A DNA stretch of 64,000 bases from Streptomyces sp. NBC_00162 (GCF_024611995.1 NZ_CP102509.1:2170001-2234000), one strand, 5' to 3'. Positions 16,419-25,871 are shown, counted from the first letter of the stretch. Program-made: numbers and translations. Notes: generated by a model not told the origin, from the sequence alone.

Positions 16419-17708
16419 GTGGACGGCCCGGCGATACTGGCGATCATGATCAGGGGAATTCGGCCGCTGTTGCGCGGCTCCACGTATTCGGGTGTGCTGT
16501 TCGCCTATTGCGGCGCTCTGGCGAGCCTTCCGCTGCTGCCTTTCGCCCTGTTGCCGGCCCTGTCGTGGCGATCCGCTCCCGAGAGCGTGCAGATCGTCCT
16601 GGTCCTACTGGTCTGGGCGGCACTGGTCGGCGTGGCCGGACTGGCGCGCCCCGTACGGCGGGCGCTGGTCGTGTCCGCCCGACGGCTGCTGCGGGTGCCG
16701 CTGCCGGATCCGGCGACCGGTCGCCGGACTTCCGGTTCGCTCGGCCTCGACCGCTGGCGGACCCCGCTCTGGCTGGTGCTGCACGTGGCCGTCGGTTGGA
16801 CGGGGGCGCTGGCGAGCGGGGTGCTGTTCCTCATGGGCCTCTCCCTGCCGGGGAACTGGCTCGGCAGCGAGGCGCGGGGGAGTCTGTTCGGCACGTCGGT
16901 CCGGGTGTCGGGCGGCGGCTGGAGCTGGGTGGTGGCGGCCGTGTGCATCCTGCTGGCGGTAGCCGTCTGCGCACTGGTGACGAAGGCCCTGCGATGGTCG
17001 GCGCCACGGCTGCTGGGGCCGTCGGCGGCCGAACGGCTCGCGCTGGCCGCCGAGCGGGAACTGCAGCTGGCCGAACGCAACCGGATAGCCCACGAGTTGC
17101 ACGATTCGATCGGGCACACGCTGACCGCGGCCACCATCCAGGCGGCGGTGGCGGGCGAGGTGCTCTCCGCCGACCCGGCGGCGGCGCGGGCCGCCATGCG
17201 CAGCATCGAGGAGTCGACGCGGGCCGCGCTGGAGGACCTGGACTACGTACTCGGGGTCCTGCGCGAGGAACAGTCGGGAACGGCGCCCACCCGGACCCTG
17301 GCCGACCTCCCCGAGCTGCTGGACCGCCTGCGGCACGCGGGGGCGGTGGTGGAACCGGAGCTGTCGGGCGAGCTGGCGCAGGTGCAGGGGACGCTCTCCC
17401 GGGCGGCGTACCGGATCCTCCAGGAGGGGCTGACGAACGCGCTGCGCCACGGGGCGGGTGGCCCGATCGAGGTGCGGGTGGCGGCCGGGCCGGACGGACT
17501 GGATCTCACGGTGGTCAACCGGACCGGGGCGGGGACGAGCACCGGCAAGGGCCCGGGTGCCTTCCCGACCTCCGGCCACGGCCTGCCCGGACTGGCCGAG
17601 CGCGTACGGCTGCTGCACGGCGAGTTCGAGGCCGGCCCGGACGGGCCGCAGCACTGGCGGCTGGCCTGCCGGCTGCCGGTACAGGTGTCGGTACGGGGGT
17701 CGGAGTGA
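16419..17708 (+). CDS. NarL-type sensor histidine kinase
   Basis: A 429-residue membrane kinase with four hydrophobic segments in the first 215 residues and little extracytoplasmic sequence. The HisKA_3 box is ERNRIAHELHDSIGHTLTAA, with the phosphoacceptor His in ELHD. The HATPase domain has LTNALRHGAGG and GHGLPGLAERV. I prefer GTG 16419 (GGGGGAGG six bases upstream) to the ATG at 16446, which has no ribosome-binding site. It overlaps the response regulator by GTGA. Its signal is unknown; the adjacent serine hydrolases suggest a cell-wall link. Confidence 0.9.
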   Translation: MDGPAILAIMIRGIRPLLRGSTYSGVLFAYCGALASLPLLPFALLPALSWRSAPESVQIVLVLLVWAALVGVAGLARPVRRALVVSARRLLRVPLPDPATGRRTSGSLGLDRWRTPLWLVLHVAVGWTGALASGVLFLMGLSLPGNWLGSEARGSLFGTSVRVSGGGWSWVVAAVCILLAVAVCALVTKALRWSAPRLLGPSAAERLALAAERELQLAERNRIAHELHDSIGHTLTAATIQAAVAGEVLSADPAAARAAMRSIEESTRAALEDLDYVLGVLREEQSGTAPTRTLADLPELLDRLRHAGAVVEPELSGELAQVQGTLSRAAYRILQEGLTNALRHGAGGPIEVRVAAGPDGLDLTVVNRTGAGTSTGKGPGAFPTSGHGLPGLAERVRLLHGEFEAGPDGPQHWRLACRLPVQVSVRGSE

Positions 17709-18427
17709 GTGATTCCGGCGCGGGCGAAGGCACGGCCCTACCCGCCGTCACCAGCCCGGCCGTCACCAGCCCCGCCGTCACCCTCCTGATCGCGGACGAC
17801 GACGAGGTGACCCGCAGCGGCCTGCGCATGCTGCTCGCCGCACAGCCGGGGATCACGGTGGTCGGCGAGGCCGCCGACGGCGTCGAGGCCGTCGAACGGG
17901 CGCTGAGCCTGCGGCCGGACGTGGTCCTGATGGACGTGCGGATGCCGCGTCGCAACGGGATCGAAGCCACCCGCCACCTGCTGGCCGAAGCGGCCGACCC
18001 GCCGAAGGTCGTGGTGATCACCACCTTCGAGAACGACGGCTACGTCACCGCCGCCCTCAGCGCGGGCGCCAGCGGCTTCGTACTCAAACGCCTCCCGGTC
18101 CGCCGGATCGCCGAGGCGGTACGGGTCGTGGCGGCGGGCGAAGCGGTCCTCTTCCCGGCCGCACTGGGCCGCATGGTCGCCCCCCGCCCGCTGGGCTCCG
18201 CCGAGGCCCTGCCGAAGGCCGCCCTGACCGGCCGGGAGGAGGAGGTGCTGCGCCTGATGGCCACCGGGCTCTCCAATCCGGAGATCGCGGAGTCCCTCAC
18301 GGTGAGCCTGGAGACGGTCAAGACCCACGTCGGCAACGTGCTGACCAAGCTCGGCGCGCAGAACCGGACCCATGCGGTCGTGATCGCGTACGAGTCCGGC
18401 CTGGTGGTCCCGGGCTTCGCCGGCTGA
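17705..18427 (+). CDS. NarL/LuxR-type response regulator
   Basis: A 240-residue regulator and partner of the upstream kinase, joined by a GTGA overlap. The receiver domain has the acidic pair IADDDEV and phosphoacceptor Asp in VVLMDVRMP; the output domain is a LuxR helix-turn-helix (LTGREEEVLRLMATGLSNPE, then VKTHVGNVLTKLGA). An N-terminal tail holds a 15-base tandem repeat giving PAVTS twice plus PAVT, an extension uncommon in this family that probably does not affect the fold. Confidence 0.93.
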   Translation: MSDSGAGEGTALPAVTSPAVTSPAVTLLIADDDEVTRSGLRMLLAAQPGITVVGEAADGVEAVERALSLRPDVVLMDVRMPRRNGIEATRHLLAEAADPPKVVVITTFENDGYVTAALSAGASGFVLKRLPVRRIAEAVRVVAAGEAVLFPAALGRMVAPRPLGSAEALPKAALTGREEEVLRLMATGLSNPEIAESLTVSLETVKTHVGNVLTKLGAQNRTHAVVIAYESGLVVPGFAG

Positions 18428-18447
18428 CCGGCTTCCGCTCCAACGCG

Positions 18448-18488
18448 CCACCGCCACCGCCACCGCCACCGAGGAGCACTCGCTCCTC
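18448..18488 (+). terminator. CCACCG tandem repeat and small terminator hairpin
   Basis: Four CCACCG units (18448-18471) run into GAGGAGC (18471-18477) paired with GCTCCTC (18482-18488) around an ACTC loop. The hairpin follows the response regulator and precedes a convergent gene. Confidence 0.6.
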
Positions 18489-18579
18489 AAACCCGCCCAG
18501 CAAGACGGTCGCTGACGGCTCGCGACTCGCTGCAGTTGACGGGTCCTCGCCCCCGACGTGACTTCGCCTCTGCAATCGT

Positions 18580-19152
18580 CTACTCCAGCGTGCTGCCGAT
18601 GCGCAGGTTCCACCGATGGGCGCGGCCCGTGAGGTGGGTTGCGGTGAGGGGGCGGATGTCCATGCGCCAGAACATCTCGTCGGGCGCGGTGAGGGCGTGG
18701 AGCACGGCGGCGCGGATCACGTCCGGTTCGGCTACGGCCGTGATGTGCTCGGACCGGTCCCCGTCGGCCAGGGCGTCGAGCCAGGCGCCGACCCGCAGGC
18801 GTACGTCGCGCAGCGATTCCCCGCCGTGTGGTGCAGCCGTCGGATCCGACAGCCAGGCGGCGACGGCTTCCTCCTCTGCGGCTGCGACGGCGTCCAGGGT
18901 CCGCCCCCGCCAGCGCCCCATGTCGCAGGCGGCCAGGCCGGATGACGGCTCCGGCCGGAGGCCTAGAGCCCTGGCGGTCTGGCGGCAGCGGGGGGAGGGG
19001 GAAACGTAGGTGCGCGCGGGCGGGTTGAGGCCGGCTGCGGCGGCCTCGGCGCGAGCGATTCCCGCGGAATCGAGGGGGCTCTGGTCGTCGAACCGGACAT
19101 CTCGCAGTGCTTCGCTCGTCGCGGGGGAGATCAGCGTCAGCCGGACTGTCAT
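18580..19152 (-). CDS. Histidine-phosphatase-like protein lacking catalytic histidines
   Basis: A 190-residue protein with the phosphoglycerate-mutase-like fold. The RHG motif that opens active members is replaced by LISPATS, and the late SHGGVIR-type motif reads VAEPDVIRAAVLHAL, so both catalytic histidines are absent. Other landmarks remain (VSPSPRCRQTARAL, GGESLRDVRLRV). It is divergent from the cobalamin-riboswitch cbt genes; CobC-type phosphatases act in cobalamin synthesis, so a link is plausible. With its active site changed it may be a binding protein or use another chemistry. Confidence 0.8.
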   Translation of the reverse strand: MTVRLTLISPATSEALRDVRFDDQSPLDSAGIARAEAAAAGLNPPARTYVSPSPRCRQTARALGLRPEPSSGLAACDMGRWRGRTLDAVAAAEEEAVAAWLSDPTAAPHGGESLRDVRLRVGAWLDALADGDRSEHITAVAEPDVIRAAVLHALTAPDEMFWRMDIRPLTATHLTGRAHRWNLRIGSTLE

Positions 19153-19261
19153 CGGATCCTTTGCGGTTGCGGTCGTCGGCAGTTTCAGGCCGGCACTCTA
19201 TCCAGGGGGCGTGCGCGAGTGATGCGGGCCTCACGCCCTTGGCGATGTGGGCGGCGCGCGG

Positions 19262-19400
19262 TACCGTCAGGCGACATTTCAACAAAGTGACGACGGCGAG
19301 ACGGAAGTCCGGTGCGAATCCGGCATGGTCGCGCCACTGTGTGCTGCGGTGACTCCCCCACGGGGTGCGCCGCGGCGAGTCAGACCCGGGGCCCGTCGTC
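19262..19400 (+). promoter_or_regulatory. Cobalamin riboswitch upstream of cbtB
   Basis: The segment carries the conserved core GGAAGTCCGGTGCGAATCC (19303-19321) followed by the B12-box sequence GCGCCACTGT (19331-19340) and the later GACTC/GAGTC region. These match the cobalamin riboswitch consensus. It lies 45 bases before the cbtB ATG, so cobalamin binding should shut down expression of the downstream cobalt-uptake genes. Confidence 0.9.
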
Positions 19401-19444
19401 CTGCACCACCGTATGGGACGCGTGTTCCCCGAGGAGGTTCCACC

Positions 19445-19672
19445 ATGGCCGAGGCCGTCGTCTCCACCGCCATACCCACCCCTTCCGGCTCCCTGCCGGC
19501 TCCGCTGCCCGTGCGCGCGGTACTGCCCTGGGCGCTTTTCGTCGGCCTTCTGATGCTCGTCGCCCTGTACTTCGTCGGCGCCGAGCAGGGCGCCACCTCC
19601 GTGTTCTCCGGCGCCGGAGTGCACGAGTGGGTGCACGACGGTCGTCACCTGCTCGGCTTCCCCTGCCACTGA
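19445..19672 (+). CDS. cbtB: CbtB, small subunit of a predicted cobalt transporter
   Basis: A 75-residue protein with one membrane helix (VLPWALFVGLLMLVALYFVG) and a C-terminal histidine-rich tail, GVHEWVHDGRHLLGFPCH, which is the CbtB hallmark and a likely metal-binding site. GAGGAGG lies seven bases before the ATG. It is followed directly by cbtA, and both sit behind the cobalamin riboswitch, which supports a role in cobalt supply. Confidence 0.93.
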   Translation: MAEAVVSTAIPTPSGSLPAPLPVRAVLPWALFVGLLMLVALYFVGAEQGATSVFSGAGVHEWVHDGRHLLGFPCH

Positions 19673-19684
19673 GAGGCAATGCAC

Positions 19685-20500
19685 ATGTACGCCTCAACTG
19701 TCAGAGGGCTCCTGGTCCGCGGCATGCTCGCGGGCCTGATCGCCGGGCTCTTCGCCTTCACCGTCGCCTACGTCGTGGGTGAGCCTCCCGTCAACGGCTC
19801 CATCGCGGTGGAGGAGGCGCAGGCCGCCCAGGACGCGGCGGGCGCGCACGCCGGGCACGGCGGCGCCGCGGGCGAGGCCGCCGAGCAGGAAGAGGAACTG
19901 GTCAGCCGGCCGGTGCAGTCGACGGCCGGTCTGGCCACCGGTGTCCTCGTCTACGGTGTCGCCCTGGGCGGCATCGCCTCCCTGGCGTTCTCCTTCGCCC
20001 TGGGGCGCGTGGGCCGGTTCAGCCCGCGGGCGACGGCGGCCCTCACCGCGGCGGCGGCCTTCGCCACCGTCTACCTGGTGCCGTTCCTGAAGTACCCGGC
20101 CACTCCCCCGGCGGTCGGAAACCCGGACACCATCGGGCAGCGCACCACGCTGTTCTTCCTGATGATCCTGCTCAGCGTGCTCCTCGGCGTCGGCGCGATC
20201 ATCGCGGGCCGGCGCCTGGCTCCGCGTCTGGGCAACTGGAACGCGACCCTGGCCGCCGGTGCCGGCTTCGTCGTCGCCGCCGGCCTCGCGTTCGCGTTCC
20301 TGCCGGACAACGACGACGCGATCAAGCCCGGCTTCCCCGCAGCCCTGTTGTGGGAGTTCCGGGTCGCCTCGCTGGCCGTCCAGGTCGTGCTCTGGGCAGT
20401 GTTCGCCATCGTGTTCGGCGTTCTGGCCCAGCGGCTCCTGGCCACACGTACGGCCGACGCCGATGCGGCCGTACCGCAACGGACGCCCGCCCTCGGCTGA
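19685..20500 (+). CDS. cbtA: CbtA, membrane subunit of a predicted cobalt transporter
   Basis: A 271-residue membrane protein with about five to six helices. A hydrophilic loop after the first helix contains AHAGHGG and acidic residues, and NPDTIGQRT precedes a later helix, as in the CbtA family. ATG 19685 is preferred over ATG 19679 because GAGAGG at 19671-19676 is too close to the latter. It starts 12 bases after cbtB stops and ends at a strong bidirectional terminator. Confidence 0.92.
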   Translation: MYASTVRGLLVRGMLAGLIAGLFAFTVAYVVGEPPVNGSIAVEEAQAAQDAAGAHAGHGGAAGEAAEQEEELVSRPVQSTAGLATGVLVYGVALGGIASLAFSFALGRVGRFSPRATAALTAAAAFATVYLVPFLKYPATPPAVGNPDTIGQRTTLFFLMILLSVLLGVGAIIAGRRLAPRLGNWNATLAAGAGFVVAAGLAFAFLPDNDDAIKPGFPAALLWEFRVASLAVQVVLWAVFAIVFGVLAQRLLATRTADADAAVPQRTPALG

Positions 20501-20514
20501 CTGGCCTCCGGCGC

Positions 20515-20565
20515 GGCATGACACTGCCCCGCCACCCCTTGTGGGTGGCGGGGCAGTGTCATGCC
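20515..20565. terminator. Perfect 23-bp bidirectional terminator
   Basis: Bases 20515-20537 pair exactly with 20543-20565 around CTTGT. It lies between the convergent cbtA and M1 peptidase genes and is the longest perfect hairpin I found in the window. Confidence 0.9.
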
Positions 20566-20575
20566 GTGGCACGTC

Positions 20576-21928
20576 CTAAGTCAGCGGCGGACGCAGCGGC
20601 ATCGGCGGCATCGGGAGCGGCGGGAGGGACGGCTCGTACAGCCAGGCCGAGAACAGGTCGTCCATCGGCTCGGTCGCGTAGCGGGCCACATGGCCGGTGA
20701 AGTTGCCGGTGGTCACCACACCGTGCCGGTGCACGGTGGCCCAGTCGCGCAGCATGCGGAAGAACGCGGCGTCGCCCAGGGCGCGGCGGATCGCGTGCAC
20801 GGCGAGCCCCCCGCGCTGGTACAGGCGGTCGTCGAACATCAGCTTGCGGCCCGGGTCGACCAGCCGGAGGTCCTGCGGCTGCGAGGCCAGCAGCCGGTGC
20901 GCGGTGGCGGCCAGCTCGTGCGCGGTGCGGCCGCCGGAGCGCTCCGACCAGAGCCATTCGGCGTACTTCGCGAAGCCCTCGTTCAGCCAGATGTGCCGCC
21001 AGTCGGCGATGGTCACGCTGTTGCCGAACCACTGGTGCGCCAGCTCGTGGGCGATGAGCCGCTCCGAACCGCGGACGCCGTCGACGTGGTTGACGCCGAA
21101 CGTGGAGAGGCCCTGGGCCTCCACCGGGACGTCCAGTTCCTCGTCGGCGACGACCACCGCGTACTCGCCGAAGGGGTAGGGCCCGAACAGTTCCTCGAAC
21201 AGCTGCATCATGGCGGGCTGCCGGGCGAAGTCGCGGGAGAACCGCGCCAGCAGGTGCGCCGGCACGTGGGCGCTCTGCGGAACGCCGCCGAGCCCGGGGT
21301 CGCCGAGCAGCACCGTCTGGTACATGCCGATGGACAGGCCGACCAGGTAGCTGGAGGTCGGCGCGGACTGCTCGTACACCCAGGTGGTCGTGCTGGCCTT
21401 CGTGGTCCGGGTGAGCAGCCGGCCGCCCGCGACCACCGTGTAGGGGGAGGGCGTGTTGACCGAGATCTGGTACGAGGCCTTGTCGCCGGGGCGGTCGTTG
21501 CACGGGTACCAGGAGGGCGCGCCGACCGGCTGGCTGGCCACCAGCGCGCCGTCGGTCAGTTCCTCCCAGCCGAGGCCGCCCCAGGGGCTGCGCACCGGCT
21601 TGGGGTTGCCCGCCCAGTGCACCTCCACGGTGAAGGCGGCGCCGGCGGGCAGCGGCTTGGCCAGCCGGACGCGGAGCTTGCCGCCCCGGTGCGTGTAGAG
21701 GGGGGCCCGGCCGTTCAGGAGGACGCGGCCTATTTTGAAATCGGCCAGGTTCAGGTGGAACTCGGAGAGCGGCGCCCGCCCGGCGATCGCGCTGAGCCGG
21801 GCCGTCCCGGCCAGCCGGTTGGGGCCGGGCCGGTATTCCAGAGCGAGTTCGTACCGGTGCACGCGGTAACGGGAGTCGCCGTTGGCCGGAAAGTACGGGT
21901 CCGATACCGCTGTCTGCTGGCCGTTCAC
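20576..21928 (-). CDS. M1-family zinc metallopeptidase
   Basis: A 450-residue cytoplasmic-type peptidase. The zinc site is HELAHQW, with the third ligand Glu in NEGFAKY 18 residues later. The GAMEN exopeptidase motif is not conserved; the matching place reads EAQGLSTFG, as in a subset of actinobacterial M1 enzymes. There is no signal peptide and the protein is shorter than classic aminopeptidase N (about 850 residues), lacking the C-terminal helical domain. GTG at 21928 follows GGAAG. It starts 22 bases after the Pls/PosA NRPS stop, so it is the last gene of that operon. Confidence 0.9.
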   Translation of the reverse strand: MNGQQTAVSDPYFPANGDSRYRVHRYELALEYRPGPNRLAGTARLSAIAGRAPLSEFHLNLADFKIGRVLLNGRAPLYTHRGGKLRVRLAKPLPAGAAFTVEVHWAGNPKPVRSPWGGLGWEELTDGALVASQPVGAPSWYPCNDRPGDKASYQISVNTPSPYTVVAGGRLLTRTTKASTTTWVYEQSAPTSSYLVGLSIGMYQTVLLGDPGLGGVPQSAHVPAHLLARFSRDFARQPAMMQLFEELFGPYPFGEYAVVVADEELDVPVEAQGLSTFGVNHVDGVRGSERLIAHELAHQWFGNSVTIADWRHIWLNEGFAKYAEWLWSERSGGRTAHELAATAHRLLASQPQDLRLVDPGRKLMFDDRLYQRGGLAVHAIRRALGDAAFFRMLRDWATVHRHGVVTTGNFTGHVARYATEPMDDLFSAWLYEPSLPPLPMPPMPLRPPLT

Positions 21929-21950
21929 TGCCGCTTCCGTTCTGGCCCTG

Positions 21951-24900
21951 TCAGGACCGCCACGCCTCGATCGGATTGCCCAGCCAGCGGGAGTCGGCGG
22001 GCACGGATTCCCCGGCCATCACGAGGGAGGCGGGACCCAGGGTGCTGCGCGCCCCGACCGTACTCCCGGGCAGGACGATTCCGCCCGGGCCCAGGGTGGC
22101 GCCCTCACGGAGGACCACAGTATCCGTCCTCAAGATCCGGTCGTGGAAGAGGTGCGTCTGCAACACACAGCCACGGTTCACGCTGACCCCGTCGCCCAGC
22201 ACCACCAGGTCCGTCTCGGGCAGCCAGTAGCTCTCGCACCACACGCCCCGGCCGATCCGGGCACCGAGCGAGCGCAGCCACAGGGCCAGCACCGGCGTGC
22301 CGGGCACCGATCCGGCCAGCCACGGCACGGCCAGGACCTCGACGAAGGTGTCGGCCAGCTCGTTGCGCCATACGAAGCCGCTCCACAGCGGGTGCTCCCC
22401 CGCCCGGTGGCGGCCCACCAGCAGCCACTTCGCGGCCACGGAGACCACGCACGCGGCCACACCGGCGGCGACCAGGACCGCTCCGGACAGCAGCGCGGTG
22501 CCCCAGATCCCGAGGCCGCTCGTCGTGATCAGCGCGCAGAGCGCGGCCACGGTCAGTACGGCCAGGGCGGCCGAGCAGAACACCGGGACGAGTCGGCACA
22601 GCTCCACCAGGCCGCGCGCCCACAGCAGCCGCGCGGGCGGATCGTAGGTCCGGCTCGCGTCGGAGTCCGCGGCGGAGCGCGGCAGCCGGACGGGCGGCAG
22701 GCCCAGGTAGGAGCTGCCCTTCTTGGCCTTCTTCGGGGTGGCGGACAGGACGCCGACCAGCCCGTCGTCCGGGACGGTGCGGCCCGGTGCGGTCATTCCG
22801 GAGTTGCCGAGGAACGCCCGGCGGCCGATCTCGGAGTGTCCGATCCGCATCCAGCCGCCGCCCAGTTCGTAGGGGGCGGTCAGGGTGTCGTCGGCGAGGA
22901 ACGCGCCCTCGCCCACCGTGGTGAGGCTCGGCAGGGCGAGCACGGTGGACACCTCCGCGCCCCGGCCGATCTTCATGCCGAGCAGCCGCAGCCACACCGG
23001 TGTGATCAGTCCGGCGTACAGCGGGAAGAGCGTCTCCCGGGACAGGTCCATCAGCTGGGTGACCGTCCAGGCCTGCCAGCCGACCCGGCTGTGCGTCGGG
23101 TGGTTTCCCGTGCGCAGCCCGAGGCTGAGGAGGCGTACGGAGACCAGCAGGAGCAGCGCGTACGCGAATCCGAAGGCGAGCGCCCCGGGCACCACGGCGA
23201 GCAGCGCTCCGCGCAGGGCCGGGACGAGCCCGGCGTCGGCGGGCACGAACCGGCTCACCACGAGCAGGGCGGGCAGGGTGGCGAGCACGGGCAGGGCCGT
23301 GAGGCAGAAGCCGGCCGCCCCGTAGGCGGCACGCCAGAAGAGCCCGCGCGGCGGGCGTTCCTTGGGCCAGTTCCGCTTGGCCTTGCCGAGCTTGCCGGCG
23401 GGCGCTCCGGCCCAGCGCTGGCCGGTCGGGATCTGTCCGACCACGGCGGAGCCGGGGGCCACCTCGGCCCGCTTGCCGACCCGCGCGCCGGGGAACAGGA
23501 TGCTGCGGGTGCCGACGACGGCGCCCGCGCCGACCTTGACCGGGCCCATCTCGAGCCGGTCCCCGTCCAGCCAGTGCCCGGAGAGGTCCACCTCGGATTC
23601 CACGGCGCAGCCGCGGCCGAGCTTGAGCATGCCCGTGACCGGCGGCAGCGAGTGCAGGTCCACCTCGGGGCCGATCTTGGCGCCGAGGGCCCGGCCGTAG
23701 CGCTCCAGCCAGGAGCCGGTGAGCTGGGTCGCGCCGACGTACTCGGCCAGCCGCTCGGCCGTCCACAGCCTCAGGTGGACGCTTCCGCCGCGGGGGTAGC
23801 GGCCCGCCTTCACCCCGCGCAGCAGCAGGCGTGCGCCGCCCGCCGCGATCGCGAGGCGGCCCGGAGGGCTGTAGAGCAGTGCCGTACCGGCGGCGACGAG
23901 CCACCAGGAGGCGGCCGGGGCCCACGGGTAGGGCCCGAACCAGTGCAGCACGTTGCCCAGGGCCAGCAGCGCCACCGTCCAGCGCAGGCCGACCAGGGTG
24001 AACAGCGGGAGCAGCAGGAGCGACTGGATCACCTTGGAGCGGAGCGGGACCGGGGCGACGGTCCGGGCCGCGTCGTCGTCCCGTACGGACTTCTCCAGCC
24101 GCCGGGCGAGCTTGCGCAGGGTGGGCTGCTGGTAGATGTCGAGTACGGCCGCGCGCGGGTAGCGGGAGCGCAGCCGGGTGGTGAGCTGGGCAGCGGCGAG
24201 GCTGCTGCCGCCGATCGCGAAGAAGTCGTCGGCGGCGCCGGTGACGGCCACGCCGAGGGTCTCGCTCCACTGCTCGGCGAGCCAGGCCTCGGTGCCGTAC
24301 AGCTGCTCGGCGGGGCCGGTGGTCTCGAGTTCGGGCAGCGGCCAGGGCAGCGCGTCCCGGTCCACCTTGCCGGAGGTACGGGTCGGCAGCTCCTCGACCG
24401 GTGCGAGCAGCGGTACGAGGGCCGCGGGCAGCTCGGCGCGCAGCCGCGTCACCGCCTCCGCGTGGTCCCAGCCCTCCTGGGCGACCAGGTAGCCGACGAG
24501 CAGCTGGTTGCCGCTGCGTGCCGTGCGCACGGCGGCGGCCGCGCCGGCGACGCAGGGCAGGGCCTGCAGCGCGGCGTCCACCTCGCCCAGCTCGATCCGG
24601 CGGCCGCCGAGCTTGATCTGCTCGTCACCGCGGCCGAGGAAGACCAGCCCTTCCGGTTCCGCGCGGACGAGGTCGCCGCTGCGGTAGGCGCGCTCCCAGC
24701 CGAGGGATTCGAGCGGGGCGTACTTCTCGGCGTCCTTCTCGGGGTCCAGGTAGCGGGCGAGGCCGACGCCGCCGATGACGAGCTGGCCGCTGCCGCCCAT
24801 CGGCACGGGCTCGCCGGACTCGTCGACCACGGCCAGTTCCCAGCCGTTCAGCGGGAGGCCGATCCGGATCGGCTCCTCGCCGGTCAGGAGCGAGGCGCAG

Positions 24901-25871
24901 GCGACGACGGTGGCCTCGGTGGGGCCGTACGTGTTCCAGACCTCGCGGCCCTCGGTGACCAGGCGCTGGGTCAGCTCGGGCGGGCAGGCCTCGCCGCCGA
25001 AGATCAGCAGCCGGACCTCGTTGAGGGCCTCGGGCTCCCAGAGGGCGGCCAGGGTGGGCACGGTGGAGACCACGGTGATCTCCTGTTCCACCAGCCAGGG
25101 GCCGAGGTCGGCGCCGCTGCGCACCTGGGAGCGGGGGACGGGCACGAGGCAGGCGCCGTAGCGCCAGGCCAGCCACATCTCCTCGCAGGAGGCGTCGAAG
25201 GCGACGGACAGTCCGGCCATGACCCGGTCGCCGGGTCCGATCGGCTCCTCGGCGAGGAACAGCGCGGCCTCGGCGTCCACGAAGGCGGCGGCGCTGCGGT
25301 GGCTGACAGCGACGCCCTTGGGCTTGCCGGTGGAGCCGGAGGTGAAGATGATCCACGCGTCGTGCTCGGGGCCGGGCCGGGCGGCGGGGGCGGCGGCGTC
25401 GGCGGGTGCGGTGACGTCGATGCGCTGTCCGGCGCCCAGCACCGCCCGCACCCCGGCCTCGCCGAAGACCAGCTCGGCCCGCTCGTCGGGGTCCTCGGCG
25501 TCGACCGGCACGTAGGCGGCGCCCGCGGCGAGTACGGCGAGGATGGCCACGTACAGCTCGTTGGTCCCGGACGGCACGCGTACGCCGACCCGGTCGCCGA
25601 GCCCCACTCCGGCGGCCGCGAGGGCGCGCCGCCTGCGCTCGACCTCGGCGGCCAGCGCCCGGTAGGTCAGCTGGGCGGCGCCGTCGTCCAGGGCGGGCTC
25701 GTCGGGGTACGCCCGAACGGAGGCCTCGAGGATGTCGACGAGGGTGCGCGGCGGGGCGGCGGGCCCGGCGGAGAACCGGGCGGATTTGCCGGACTCCTCG
25801 AGCGCTTCTCCGTCGAGCACTGCCCCGTCGTCGAGCAGAGTGAGTTCACCGTGCTCAGGTGTGGCTGCCAT
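21951..25871 (-). CDS. Pls/PosA-family non-ribosomal peptide synthetase
   Basis: About 1306 residues: an adenylation domain, one carrier domain, then a membrane part with hexapeptide-like repeats, as in epsilon-poly-lysine synthase (Pls) relatives. Visible motifs are FTSGSTGKPKG (about 176-186), NTYGPTEA (313-320), YRSGDL, RTSGKVDRDALPW (498-510) and the carrier site DDFFAIGGSSL, Ser about 556. The A-domain pocket Asp (FDAS) suggests an amino-acid substrate. There is no condensation or thioesterase domain. ATG 25871 is preferred to TTG 25958, whose GGAGGG directly abuts it. It lies between the exporter genes and an M1 peptidase. Confidence 0.93.
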   Translation of the reverse strand: MAATPEHGELTLLDDGAVLDGEALEESGKSARFSAGPAAPPRTLVDILEASVRAYPDEPALDDGAAQLTYRALAAEVERRRRALAAAGVGLGDRVGVRVPSGTNELYVAILAVLAAGAAYVPVDAEDPDERAELVFGEAGVRAVLGAGQRIDVTAPADAAAPAARPGPEHDAWIIFTSGSTGKPKGVAVSHRSAAAFVDAEAALFLAEEPIGPGDRVMAGLSVAFDASCEEMWLAWRYGACLVPVPRSQVRSGADLGPWLVEQEITVVSTVPTLAALWEPEALNEVRLLIFGGEACPPELTQRLVTEGREVWNTYGPTEATVVACASLLTGEEPIRIGLPLNGWELAVVDESGEPVPMGGSGQLVIGGVGLARYLDPEKDAEKYAPLESLGWERAYRSGDLVRAEPEGLVFLGRGDEQIKLGGRRIELGEVDAALQALPCVAGAAAAVRTARSGNQLLVGYLVAQEGWDHAEAVTRLRAELPAALVPLLAPVEELPTRTSGKVDRDALPWPLPELETTGPAEQLYGTEAWLAEQWSETLGVAVTGAADDFFAIGGSSLAAAQLTTRLRSRYPRAAVLDIYQQPTLRKLARRLEKSVRDDDAARTVAPVPLRSKVIQSLLLLPLFTLVGLRWTVALLALGNVLHWFGPYPWAPAASWWLVAAGTALLYSPPGRLAIAAGGARLLLRGVKAGRYPRGGSVHLRLWTAERLAEYVGATQLTGSWLERYGRALGAKIGPEVDLHSLPPVTGMLKLGRGCAVESEVDLSGHWLDGDRLEMGPVKVGAGAVVGTRSILFPGARVGKRAEVAPGSAVVGQIPTGQRWAGAPAGKLGKAKRNWPKERPPRGLFWRAAYGAAGFCLTALPVLATLPALLVVSRFVPADAGLVPALRGALLAVVPGALAFGFAYALLLLVSVRLLSLGLRTGNHPTHSRVGWQAWTVTQLMDLSRETLFPLYAGLITPVWLRLLGMKIGRGAEVSTVLALPSLTTVGEGAFLADDTLTAPYELGGGWMRIGHSEIGRRAFLGNSGMTAPGRTVPDDGLVGVLSATPKKAKKGSSYLGLPPVRLPRSAADSDASRTYDPPARLLWARGLVELCRLVPVFCSAALAVLTVAALCALITTSGLGIWGTALLSGAVLVAAGVAACVVSVAAKWLLVGRHRAGEHPLWSGFVWRNELADTFVEVLAVPWLAGSVPGTPVLALWLRSLGARIGRGVWCESYWLPETDLVVLGDGVSVNRGCVLQTHLFHDRILRTDTVVLREGATLGPGGIVLPGSTVGARSTLGPASLVMAGESVPADSRWLGNPIEAWRS

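Noticed and set aside
15554..18427. 957-residue plus-strand frame running through the serine hydrolase and kinase genes
   Set aside because: Only its last 240 codons, the response regulator from GTG 17705, are real. The rest is antisense to the hydrolase or out of frame with the kinase.
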